A DNA stretch of 64,000 bases, taken from positions 3,224,001-3,288,000 of the forward strand of contig JAEUWY010000001.1 in assembly GCA_022059125.1 (NCBI GenBank), read 5' to 3'. Each line of letters opens with the position of its first letter. The first letter of the stretch is position 1. Under the pieces are notes generated by a model that saw only the letters and a list, made by a program, of their open reading frames with translations, was not told where the DNA came from and made no database searches. The translations under genes were made by a program, and so were the position numbers. Shown piece by piece: positions 54,068-64,000 of the stretch. The DNA is from Corynespora cassiicola (taxonomy: Eukaryota; Ascomycota; Dothideomycetes; Pleosporales; Corynesporascaceae).

Positions 54068-54994
54068 TTAACCATGATAGACGGGCGTTCCCCTGACCCA
54101 GCCTCTAGGCCTGCAGCAATGCCACTACAAAATGTTAGCGCGGTTTTTGGGTATCCTGGGCACAGGTACTCACACAGTCCGCATTAGACGCGTATTGGTT
54201 GTAATTGATCTTTTGGTCCACACTGGCATACACCGACCAGCCCTCCTCGTCAAGAGTCTCCATCAGCGTGAGCAACATGCCGCGCACTTTCATCGTGTCG
54301 GTGCCGTCCGCCCACCACGAAAAGCCTCCTCCCAGCTTAATCTCAAAGACACCAGGCGAAATGACTGAGTGCTCTTTGACTCCCGCAGGTCCTATCTTGG
54401 CGACGAGCGAGCTCGCAACCTCGGGCGAAACTGTACGTGGGCGTTAGCCTGTAGATCTCCCAACCCGGCTCCCCACATCTCCACGCAAGACCTACCATCA
54501 ACGAGCCTCAGCCTATCCGTCTTGGAAAAAACAATTGAACACCAGTCGCTCTCAGCAGGGGGTGGCGACTGATGTCTAAACAACAGCGTGTCCTTGTCGT
54601 ACATTTTCTTGGAAACGTCGGTGCTCAGCGCGAGGATCCAGCCCTGGCTGTGCAATGTCCGCAAAAAGCCATTCATCAGACGGGCGGCCTCGAGGGACTC
54701 TTCATTTCCTCCCCTCCATGGGTGGCCGTGGAATTTGAACTCGACTGATCCGCCATACTCTTTCTCTCCCTTCATGCCCTTGTGCCATGTCGAGGCTGTT
54801 GCGCGGCAGAGGTTGACAACGGCATCAGGGAAATGCAGGAACCGGACCTCGTCTTCCTGGTGAATGGACATGGATGCGAATCTAGTTTGGTATCTTGGAG
54901 TTGAGGAATATGAGGCCTCTGCGGTGTACTGTGGGAGGTATTGCGTAGGGGCAGGGTCTCTGAGAGGAGACTTGTCCCTAGAAAAGAGACCCAT
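54068..54994 (-). CDS. Conserved fungal protein with internal duplication
   Basis: A 270-residue protein without a name I can give. Exons 54994-54496, 54430-54174 and 54124-54068. It consists of two similar modules. The first runs from SVEFKFHGHPWRGG through RLMNGFLRTLHSQGWILALS to DVSKKMYDKDTLLFRHQ. The second runs from VFEIKLGGGFSWWADG through RGMLLTLMETLDEEGWSVYAS to DQKINYNQYASNADC. Each has a beta strand, a Trp, a Leu-rich helix ending in GW and an AS-x-D strand. The last exon adds WHCCRPRGWVRGTPVYHG, a compact Cys/Trp/Gly tail that closes the protein well and supports the splice. No signal peptide or membrane helix. The N-terminal 45 residues are disordered, Ser/Pro/Tyr-rich. Confidence 0.8.
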
Positions 54995-55566
54995 GGTGAA
55001 GATTGATAAAAATTGTGTTTTTCGGAGTTTCGAAGAAGGGATTTCCTCCAGTCCTTGAGTGTAAATTAACGCAAGGAGATTGGGTTCCGCTCTATTTGTA
55101 GTCGAGGTACCATTGGCGACGGCTCAACTATTTGTACGAAGCTTACGCACGAGCCCGTCGGGTCCTGTGGCCAAAGGCGGTGGAAGCATGTTTGCGCAAG
55201 ACGTGCAGCAGCCTTCCGAGCTGAAGCTTTGGCGAGCCACATGGAAGTCAGCCCGATTTGGGGGCGAAAAGGGATCGACAAGGCACTCGTTCAGGCTGAC
55301 AGGTAGACAGGTTGATGGTTGCGGGGCTGTGTCCGTCTTGGCCAGCCCAACTTCCTATTTCAACTCCCGCTGTCCTCTTCGCTAAAACAAATCACACCTA
55401 ATAGCCTGTCGAGACTATTACTCCACCTCCTACTCGCTTTTTACGATATCCTCGAATCTACCAGCACGCTAGTATTGCTTCTCCAGTCTCTTCGCCCTAT
55501 CTGTGCCACCATCTCAGCCTTGTATTCTATCTTCAGTTCTTGTCTGACGGCGGCTAAGCCACGGCC
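54995..55566. promoter_or_regulatory. Divergent promoter region
   Basis: Separates two outward-transcribed genes. The right part (55350-55560) is pyrimidine-rich leader. No gene seen. Confidence 0.45.
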
Positions 55567-57350
55567 ATGGCCGATCCACTCACCATCATCGGGGCTGCCG
55601 GTGCAGTATGTAATATCATAGACGTCGTTGCAAAATCAATCTCCACTCTTGGGGAACTTCGAAACCGTTGGGAAAGTGCAGGCATCTTTTTACTTAGCCT
55701 TGCCTCTCAGTTGACAGCCTTGCGAGCGGCAATGTCCAAAATTCAGGAATGGATAGCTGATGGGTTTGATAATGCTCACCATCAACTGGTCATGGACCTT
55801 GAAATCACCATCACGTGCTGTAAGATCCTTGTGGAAAAACTCGATGCCTTCGTGTCAAGTCTCGAGCAAGAGAAGAGCCAAGAGCTGGGGGTGTCTGACA
55901 AGCTAAAAATCATGTTCGGAAATCGCGATGTTGAGGACATGCTCAAGCTGGTTGACAGACAAACCGGGTCTTTGAATCTTCTGCTCACTGCATGCAACTG
56001 GTATGTAATGCACACCTGGAATTCATTTGACTAATGCGGGCTAGCAAAACCTTATCAGAGCAGAAACGATTGCTTGAGAAGTCCAGCAGTCGAAAGACCT
56101 TCCAGAAAACAAAGATCGACTCTGCCTCTTTGATCGTGCTTCGAGATGATTCATCCTTCATCACCCGCTTGACCGACAACTTCTCGAAACTCTCTCTCGT
56201 TTTCGATTTCGACCCACAACTTTTTTCTTCCACAGTCTATCAAAGACATGTACGAGGAACTTTGAAGGAGCATATTCTGCGACAAAGAACTCAGCTCAAT
56301 GAGCCTGAAAGGTATTCTGGCTATCGAGTTTTTATCTTTGGGCAAGACGATGACACGAGGAGTTGGTTCATCAACATGGTTGATCAGTTATATCCACAGG
56401 CTTGTTCCATGAAGGAACTTGCGATGTGTGCTCAGATCTTGGCAGATAGATGCCTTAGCTTCATACGAACACAAGCGACTTCCATATCGGCACTTCAAAA
56501 AACAACTGGCGTAATTTTACTTGACCGAATTCCGATATCAAGTGGGGATCCAGTACCATCTGAGGTCTTGCAGTCACTGTCGAAGATTTTGACAGAATTA
56601 AAAGATAAAAATGTGTGGAAACAATGGAATGCCATCGAGATTGCCAAAGTAAAATAGTAAGTATGTTCCCATTTGAAGATCCGAGCATATCCTGACTGTC
56701 ACAGTTACCTGGAATTAACAAATCGCCTTGCTACCCCAGACTTTGTCCCGACAGCTGCAGAGGTGTTGAAAGCACGATCAGAATCCGAAGCGTTAGTTAC
56801 TGTTGCTACCGCCAAGGCCGATTGTCAAGACTTGGCTTTCATTGATACGCATGGATTCGGAGTTCATGATCCCCCGATTGGTCAGTCATCGTTCAACTCT
56901 GACTTCGCAGTCGTCATCATCGACCTTGCAACATTCGACCAAGATCTTATCAGTCACGACGATTTGAATGGCTCGGTAGTCGCTCTGTCAACTGAGAAGT
57001 GGATAAACGATAGCTTTAATTCTACGTTCCCCTACGACAGAAGACATCGGGTCAATCAATTTCTGAGTTGTAAGGGTGTTATTTTGCTTTTCACAGGTTT
57101 CGACAATTTCGCACATGATTTTTCTGCCCGTTACCAGATTCCTGCATCTCATTCTTTTGAGATAGCTCGTCGCATTATGGAAGCCTATCGGTCCCACATA
57201 GAGTTCCTCACATGCATTGATACATTCTCCATGGCCCAAGACCCGGATGATGGGGCAACATTATCAGCGGTTGTAGATGCTATTCTGGATGAAGATAGGT
57301 TCCAGACCAATGAATATGATTTATATAGAAAAAGAAAAGTCAAGGTGTAA
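55567..57350 (+). CDS. G-alpha-like protein lacking the P-loop, fused to a fungal STAND N-terminal domain
   Basis: A 563-residue protein from exons 55567-56000, 56045-56656 and 56705-57350. Residues 1-145 open with MADPLTIIGAAGAVCNIIDV and form the helical N-terminal domain seen on many fungal STAND/NLR-type proteins. The rest aligns by eye with a G-protein alpha subunit. YRVFIFGQDDDTRSW (238-252) sits where the P-loop GxGESGKST should be, and the lysine is gone. The helical-domain signature is kept: KYYLELTNRLATPDFVPTAA (348-367). The switch II region has IDTHGFG in place of DVGGQ. FDQDL follows as in the G-alpha helix. VILLFTGFDNF (473-483) replaces the NKxD strand, and TCIDT (518-522) replaces TCAT. 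GTP binding is therefore unlikely. Role unknown; a pseudo-G-alpha sensor or adaptor is my inference. Confidence 0.82.
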
Positions 57351-58131
57351 GAATCAGGCTCTAGTATGAGGTTTGATGAGGCTCTTTATATCGATTTAGT
57401 ATTTTCAAGAGGTTGTTGGGACGAGGACAATTGCATCAGACTCTAGCGATAGACAATAAATTCTATCGTGTCAGCCTAAGCATCAGCTCTTAATACTAAT
57501 AACTAAACAACTAGTCTCTTAAAAAAGGCGTAGGCATCTTCTTTACGACTAACTTACTATTATGTTAACTTCGTACCACATTCGAAGCATTGTGGTTCAT
57601 GTGACGAGTTTTCTCCCAACTTCCTAACATCATCTTACCACAGAAAATAAAGCACACTCCCCACAGCACAAATAGCATCAAGACCTATCGCAAAGCAGAT
57701 CAAAACATAGTATGCCTCACTTATGCCCGTCGTCTGCTATACCAGACTTGCACATAACTAGAAAAACACCACAGCTTCTACTCTCGATCATTTCGCGTTC
57801 TAAATGAACCCCCCGCCCGGACAATCTACACTAGTAGTAGTAGCATACAGCATCCGCAACCTCAATTCCAGAACCTCATAGAAATAAGATAGATAATAAC
57901 GACGCTTTCGTTCGCTCAGCGCTACATACACACTCAAACAAAAATACTGTATACATATAAATTTTATGCCCTCTCAAAAAACTCCACCCATGCATGCCAC
58001 GCTCCGCCTTACCAAGTTCCAAAAAAGGAGATAATATCACAAGTAGAAAAGTACGCGACACAACTCAGGGTATACACGCCCTCAACCAACCCCACCTCCC
58101 CTTAGCACTCATCTTCCACTCAGGACGGCAC
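57351..58131. other. Convergent 3' region
   Basis: Between the G-alpha-like gene and the homoaconitase, which converge. AT-leaning, no gene. Confidence 0.45.
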
Positions 58132-60681
58132 TTAGACAGTACCTCCAATCTCCTTCCGAACCCAACTCTCCAACCCTCCCAGCGCAATAATCTCCTGCAC
58201 ATTGGGCGGCAACTCTCCAACCTTGACACTCCACTTGGCACCCTCAGGTCCCTCCTGCACATTGACCGTGGAGCGCTTGACATCCCACTCCAGAGTCCAC
58301 CCCGTCCTCCTGGTGAGCTGCTTCTCCTTGGCCACGGTATCGGCGGGCGGCGGCGAATCGAGCGACTCCTTGTTGGCGCTGGGCTCCTTGGGCGCGGCAG
58401 GGGCGGCAGCACTGGTCGAAAATACCTCGCGGAGGCGGTTGGCCAGGCGCGGGACTTCGACGCCCATGAGGGCGTTGTTGATCGAGTTCCTGCTGAAGAT
58501 GTTGCCAAACGAGCCGGCGACGACGAGCGGGATGCCCTTTGCGAGGATGGCGGTTGCGGCCTGCTCGCGGGAGGAGCCGCAGCCAAAGTTGAATCCGGAG
58601 ACGAGGATGTCGCCGGCCTTGGCCATGGTGCCGAACGTGGGATCGTAGTTCTCCATGCACACCTCGGCCATCTTCTCTCGGGACACATCGTCCTGGTATG
58701 TGTACTTGCCGGGGTAGATGCCGTCGGTGTTGATGTTGTCGGCGTCACAGAAGACAATCTCGCCGCTAATCTTCTCGGGGAAGCCGGGGAGGATCTCTGT
58801 GAGAGTCTCGGGCTCAGAAGAGGTGGGAGCAGGCGCGGCAGGGGTTTCGGCGGCGGGCGTCTCGACCGAGGCAATCATCTCGTCGGCTTCCTTGATGACC
58901 TTTTCGAGCATGTCCTCGATGGTCATCATGCGCTCTTCCTCGACGATGCCGTCGCCCTCGCCGCGGCGCACACCGGCGTATCCAGCGGGCTCCTCAAAGG
59001 TGCCGGGACCAGAGATGATTCCAGACAAGGCGCTAGCAGCAACCACCTCGGGGCTGGCCAGGTAGGCCTTGGCATCGGGAGAGCCCATACGTCCCTTGAA
59101 GTTGCGGTTGCTGGCGCTGATGCCGACCTCACCGGGCTCGAGCAAACCGGTGCCGAGTCCGATGCAAGGGCCACAACCAGATGGGAGAGCCTGCGCGCCG
59201 GCGTCCAGGAGAGTCTGCCAGTCGCCCTGCTCCTCAGCAGCACGCTGCTCCGGAATCGACGCGGCGGCAATGTAAAAGTTGACGTGGTCTGGGATCTTGG
59301 GAATCTTTCCGCCATTGGCGGCAGCGGCATCCTTGAAGACCTTGGCGGCGGCAGCCAGGTCAGATGCGCGAGAGTTGGTGCACGAAACGAGGTAGGCCTT
59401 GTTGACCTTGATGTCCTGCTTCTGGAGCTCAATCAGGGGCGTGGCGACCTTGACCGAGTTGGGCCCCGAAACGTAGGGCGAGAGAGTGTCCAAGTCCAAG
59501 AACAGTTCCTTTGCGTAGACGGCGCCCTTGTCGGCGGCCAGGGCAGGCTGGAAGATGTGACCAGTCTTTTGGCCGACGATGCCTGTGGCGGTGAAGAGCT
59601 TGTCGATGCGCTCGTGAGTGAATTGCTGCTGGTGGTGGTCCTTGACTTCGCTTCCGTAAATGGCGGCGTCGGTGGCCTTCATGCGCAACCAGCCGTGCAG
59701 GACAGAGTCAATGGGGAACAGGCCAGTGAGGGCACCCCACTCGGTGGTCATGTTGGCAATGGTCAGGCGGTCGTCGACGGGGATGCTGCGGAGGGTCGAG
59801 TCGGATCCGGTAAACTCAATGGCGTGGTTCAGGACCTCGTCCTTGTTGAAGAGACCGGCCAGAGCGACAATGACGTCCTTGCCAGTCACGCCCGGAGGCA
59901 TAGTTCCCACGAGGTTGACCTTTGCGACAGGGGGAATCTGCCACCACGTCTTGCCCGTGGCCCAGATGCTGGCCGCGTCGGTACGCACAACGGGGGTTCC
60001 CAAGCATCCGATTCCTCCGTACATGTTGGAATGGCTGTCCGAGGCCACGGCGAGGGTGCCGGGCCATGCGTAGCCCTCCTCGACCATGATCTGGTGGCCA
60101 ATTCCGCGTCCGGCCGGGTAGAAGACGACATCCTGCTTCTTTGCGAACTCCTCAATCTGGCTGTACTTTTTCAGGTTCTTCTCGGTCTTGTTCTGCACGT
60201 CGTGGTCCAGGGTCATGACAATCTGGTTGGGGTCGTTGACCTTGGTGGCGCCAATGGACATGAACTTGAGGGCGACGGGCCACGAGTTGTCGTGCGTCAT
60301 GCAGCGGTGCGGCTGGAGGGTGACATAGTCGCCAGAGCGGAGCACCTTGCCTTCGGCCACGCCCACGGCATATCTCTGGACGATCTTCTCTGTGAGGGTC
60401 TGGGGGATCTTGGTCGTCTGCTGAAAGGTGGAAAGGAAGTTGGCGGCAGGGCCCTCCTTGAGGGAGTGGAAGACTTCCGGGGTCTCAAGCCGGGGCCGGG
60501 AGGTGCTAAAAGCACGCGGAGTGGCGTATGGCCGGGGCAATTGCGTGGATGCGCGCAGAGGCAGGCTTGCTCGGAGCTATATGCGATTAGACGCGGCCGT
60601 GGCAGCGTGATGGAGCGGGAAAAAACGTACAGAGGCCTGGCGGCGACCCAGGAGGCGCACGGCACGCAGAGACATGGCCAT
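58132..60681 (-). CDS. LYS4: Homoaconitase, mitochondrial
   Basis: An 831-residue iron-sulfur hydro-lyase converting homocitrate/homoaconitate to homoisocitrate in the fungal alpha-aminoadipate pathway of lysine biosynthesis. Exons 60681-60631 and 60576-58132; the first gives [17 protein letters not shown], the start of a mitochondrial presequence that continues in exon 2. The [4Fe-4S] ligands are in [10 protein letters not shown] and [10 protein letters not shown]. Further family motifs are PGRGIGHQ-like [28 protein letters not shown] in place of the aconitase DSHTPN, and the swivel-domain [13 protein letters not shown]. An Ala/Pro-rich linker (about residues 595-615) and a long C-terminal extension are as in fungal homologues. 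It shares its promoter with SER1. Confidence 0.95.
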
Positions 60682-61227
60682 TTTGGGGAGAATTGGCGAA
60701 TGGCGATGACGGCGTGGTGTTTTGGCGGCCATTCACGATTTCTCCAGATTTTCTGGCTGACTAAGCGGCGGCCGACTTCGGCACAGTCATCACGACTCCC
60801 CGGGCTGCCATTGGCCGGCTCTCCCCAGGCATGGCTTCACCTCACCCACGGGCGATGGCATGCCCTCATGCACGTCGCGTGGGGTAGAGCGCATCGACTG
60901 CTGCACGACACTCTCCGCCTGCTCCTTTTGCATCCCATTGTCTGCACCGCACCCGCGTTATTCGCTCACCCGAGATCGGACGGGCTGGACGGATCGAGAG
61001 TCTGGCGTGGTGCAGTCACAGTCACCCATATGACGCCGCGAAACCGCGAAAAATTGCTAATGGATTGGCTCCGCCCAAGAGTCATCCCATGGCCGCCTCT
61101 CCTCTCAAATACCCTCAGCGCTGCTCCAGCTTTGCTCTTGCCACTAACCAGCCCGTCCTTCACTAACCTGCCCGCCCTCCCTACACCCCGCCTCACTCAC
61201 TGACAGACAGCCGCCGCCACCACCACC
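60682..61227. promoter_or_regulatory. Bidirectional promoter, LYS4 / SER1
   Basis: 546 bp between two outward-pointing amino-acid biosynthesis genes. It holds the Gcn4-type site listed next, a TGACTAA at 60758-60764 and inverted CCAAT boxes near 60812 and 61060. The frame on the plus strand runs through it from the LYS4 shadow and is not a gene. Confidence 0.6.
61079..61084 (-). promoter_or_regulatory. Putative Gcn4/CPC1 (cross-pathway control) site
   Basis: TGACTC on the minus strand (ATGACTCTT in context), the core recognised by Gcn4/CPC1/CpcA bZIP factors, 144 bases before the SER1 start codon and about 400 before that of LYS4. Confidence 0.55.
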
Positions 61228-62749
61228 ATGGTCAACCGCTCCGACGTCCACTACTTTGGCGCGGGCCCCGCCCCGCTCCCCACGGCGGTGCTCGAGCAGG
61301 CCTCGCAGGCCCTCCTCAACTACAAGGAAAAGGGCCTGGGCCTGTGCGAAATCTCGCACCGCTCCGCCGACGCCAACGAGATCCTGGCCCAGACCAAGCA
61401 GGCATTGATTGACCTGCTCGACATCCCCGACGACTACGACATCCTGTTCCTCCAGAGCGGCGGCACGGGCGAGTTCAGCGCCAGCGTCTACAACCTCGTC
61501 TCCATCTGGGTCGAAAAGCAGCGCGCCCGCATCGCCCAAGACGTGGGCGACGACCAGGCCGAGGTGTTCCGCCGCCTGCGCAAGGTGGTCGACGAGGAGC
61601 TCAAGCTCGACTACCTCGTCACCGGGTCGTGGTCGCTCAAGGCCTCGCAGGAGGCGGCGCGCCTCGTTGGTGCCAAACATGTCAACGTAGCAACTGACGC
61701 GCGAAAGGCGAACAATGGCAAGTTTGGCGTCATCCCGGACGAGGCCCAGTGGAACCTCACACCGCGCGCGTCTGGCAAGGGGCCCGCCTTTGTCTACTTT
61801 TGCGACAACGAGACCGTCGACGGCGTCGAGTTTCCCGCCTTCCCCCGCAGCCTCGAGGGCGATGACGCCCCGCTGGTCTGTGCCGACATGTCCTCGAATT
61901 TCATCTCGCGCAAGGTCGACGTGCGCAAGTACGCCGTCATCTTTGGTGGAGCGCAAAAGAACATTGGCAACACGGGCATCGCCATCGTGATACTGCGCAA
62001 GTCGCTGCTGCCCCCGCACTCGACGCCGGCCTCGCCCGATTTGCTGCGTGAGCTCAACCTGCCCGTCGGCCCCATTGTGCTCGACTACCCGACCATTGCC
62101 AAGAACAACTCGCTGTACAACACCCTGCCCATCTTCGATGTCTGGATTGCCGGCCAAGTCATGGCCGGCCTCGTGAACGCGTACGGTGCCAAGCGCATCG
62201 GTGGCCAAGAGGACATTTCCAACGAAAAGGCTCGAATCATCTACGAGACTCTGGACAAGTATCCCGACGTGTACCAGGTGGTGCCGGACAAGTCGGCCCG
62301 CAGCAGGATGAACATCTGCTTCAGGGTCCATGGCGGCGACGCAGAAAAGGAAAAGGCCTTCCTTGCCGCTGCTGAGAAGAAGGGCCTACTGGGCCTCAAG
62401 GGGCACCGAAGCGTGGGCGGCATCCGTGCCAGCAATTGTAAGTCTCCCAATAGCGCTGCCTAATATAGCCCGTTCTGGGCGCTCCCGCATATAGAGCCCA
62501 TGGGGGGCTTAGGTATATTTGCTCGTGTTACGCCTGCAGCGCGGCCCTTAACGCACAGAATGCTGCCAGTTGATTCGTGCGGTACTGCTCAGGTCCAAAA
62601 GTCTACTCGTCTCTCCCTTTACGCATGAACCTTTACCACCTGCAAAGACGAGTCCAGCTAACTCGTTTGGTGCCACAGACAATGCCGTGTCCCTTGAAGG
62701 AGCAAGACTTCTCGTAGCCCATCTCGAGGAATATGCGCAGGCAGCATGA
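61228..62749 (+). CDS. SER1: Phosphoserine aminotransferase
   Basis: A 426-residue PLP enzyme transferring the amino group of glutamate to 3-phosphohydroxypyruvate in serine biosynthesis. Exons 61228-62437 and 62679-62749. Motifs are FGAGPAPLP at the N-terminus, LCEISHRSADANEI, the phosphate-binding QSGGTGEFSASVYN, and the active-site lysine in VIFGGAQKNIGNTG, where it forms the Schiff base with PLP. The end HRSVGGIRASNYNAVSLEGA is canonical and requires the second exon; without splicing the protein would stop after CKSPNSAA. The single intron, 241 nt, is much longer than others in the window. Cytosolic. Start in CACCATGG context. Confidence 0.95.
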
Positions 62750-64000
62750 GCGGACGGTCTGCATCATGGCATGGCGGCGTGAACAGCGCCTGCGAGAACA
62801 GGCGTTCTGCCCGGGGCATCGATTCTTCCAACATCAGACCATTGTGGCGTATCTGGCTCTCCAACAGCCTCATTCAACATGATACCCTACTTTAGCAAAA
62901 GACGCAGATAATCTACTCGTTGCTGGATCTTCACTCTTATTATGCCTTGCACCCGCGCCAAACACCTTCATCCACGTCGACCCGCTAATTCTTCCGTGCA
63001 TGACTGGATGTTTACTGCTGAGCCACGATCCACTCTGGTGTGCCACTGACTGGGAGGACTGCGAGTTCTCGAAAATTCCTCACGCAGCATGCTTTATGCC
63101 TCGTGCATGGTTCTCTAACCCTACAGGATTGGCCGATCAGCCATCGAGGCGCTTGCAGGGCTCTCCACGCGGGGGACAAGATGCTTGAGCTCCGGACCAG
63201 CTTGCCCTGATCGTAGAGGGACATGGTGAGACGCGAGGGGTCACGGGAGGGAGGTCAAGCCAAGCTTTTGCCGTCCCCAGCGCCGCAGTTGTCAGCCACC
63301 CTTCAACGTCTAGTCGTGAGAGGACAATCCGTTGCCCGTCCCCAGCACGCCCTTAACCCTCCCGATATTGCAATTGCTGCTCATGACCGCAGTGGCGCCC
63401 ACTGAAACCAATGAATACCGCCAGACCCTCCAGGCGCAACGGCTGTCCGCCAAGTCGAGATCAGCACTGCCATGAGAACGTGCGCGGCTGTGGCTCATGA
63501 AGCCTGCTCGGCCCTAGAGAACCACTCGCACGCACCAGCCCACTGCGTAAGCTGCACCCTGGGGCGGATTGCGACGCCTGGTGGCGGAATCAGGCCGATT
63601 TCAACGAGTGATCCCCAGAAAGCGCGCAATATACCTCTCGTCGTGGTTAGGGAGGCACTCTGCAGCGAAGGGGCTTCTCCGTGATGGCTGTAGACGCTCA
63701 CGATGCCCCTGCAGGAAATCTTCACTCCAAGTCGCTAAGGTATCCACATTGGGTTCAACTGTCCTCGAGCTCCCGGGCAGAGCCAATCCGATCACACTGC
63801 ATGCTTTGCGACGGCCATTCACAGGCTATATTTACAGGTCTTATTTCATGCATTACACACGCAGGTTGTCGTCGGATAGCGACCCAAGTCTACCGCATGG
63901 CGATCTGGCGCTCCTAGTGTGTCGAACCAGGGTTAAGCGAGCATCTGCTACAGTCTTGTTCCACCTCGCGTCGGAGCGCGACCCTCGACTCCCCAACCTC
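62750..64000. other. Right edge, no gene seen
   Basis: 1.25 kb downstream of SER1 with only overlapping frames of at most 78 codons, none with recognisable content. Confidence 0.5.

Noticed and set aside
58132..61203. 1069-codon plus-strand frame antisense to homoaconitase
   Set aside because: It is a shadow: the minus strand encodes all homoaconitase motifs, while the plus frame is Gly/Leu/Val/Asp-rich with no domain.
61144..62331. 395-codon minus-strand frame antisense to SER1
   Set aside because: Third-position bias of the SER1 gene keeps the opposite frame open; no recognisable motif.
1..64000. CRISPR arrays, prophage or bacterial operons
   Set aside because: Introns, fungal protein families and a Pol III 5S gene show a eukaryotic nuclear sequence; no direct-repeat/spacer array seen.

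Overview
The window reads as nuclear chromosome of a filamentous ascomycete (Pezizomycotina). The grounds are short spliceosomal introns (mostly 41-100 nt, GTRNGT...YAG), a dispersed single-copy-type 5S rRNA gene, a fungal alpha-aminoadipate lysine gene (homoaconitase), PTH11/rhodopsin-like membrane proteins, a fungal STAND N-terminal domain and DHA2/sugar-type MFS carriers. Gene models below were assembled by hand from splice signals; exon limits are given where they matter, and all joins are in frame.

Left part (0.7-10.8 kb): a six-exon cytochrome P450, a fungal rhodopsin-domain membrane protein, a sugar-type MFS transporter, a membrane/coiled-coil protein of unknown function and a tiny secreted four-cysteine protein. 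A gene-poor, AT-leaning tract (10.8-16.1 kb) follows and holds one intact secreted tyrosinase. At 16.1-20.0 kb lies a 1178-residue protein combining a zinc-binding N-terminus, a P-loop GTPase-like domain, a RING finger and a patatin lipase with complete catalytic residues. The 21-28 kb stretch carries a HemK/MTQ1 release-factor methyltransferase and several small barrel-fold proteins (ABM-like, cupin, EthD-like) plus a tiny secreted protein with a hydrophobic tail.

Housekeeping block (28.5-35.2 kb): AIM32-like thioredoxin-type protein, mitochondrial leucyl-tRNA synthetase and, head-to-head with it, an amino-acid permease. Next (35.9-40.8 kb) come three tandem, same-strand genes for ~86-residue single-pass membrane proteins. 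They share an N-terminal membrane block, a C-terminal block and two phase-1 introns at the same places. I regard this as the most promising undescribed item. A 5S rRNA gene (41.6 kb) and a secreted protein with long poly-aspartate tracts (43.4-45.7 kb) follow.

Right part (46-64 kb): an alpha-glucoside-type MFS carrier, a DHA2 drug-efflux-type MFS carrier, a CYC2-like mitochondrial reductase, a conserved protein built from an internal duplication, and a G-protein alpha-subunit-like protein whose P-loop is lost and which is fused to a fungal STAND N-terminal domain. The end is a divergent pair of amino-acid biosynthesis genes (LYS4 homoaconitase and SER1 phosphoserine aminotransferase) sharing a 546-bp promoter with a Gcn4/CPC1-type TGACTC site. 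The last 1.25 kb holds nothing I can support.
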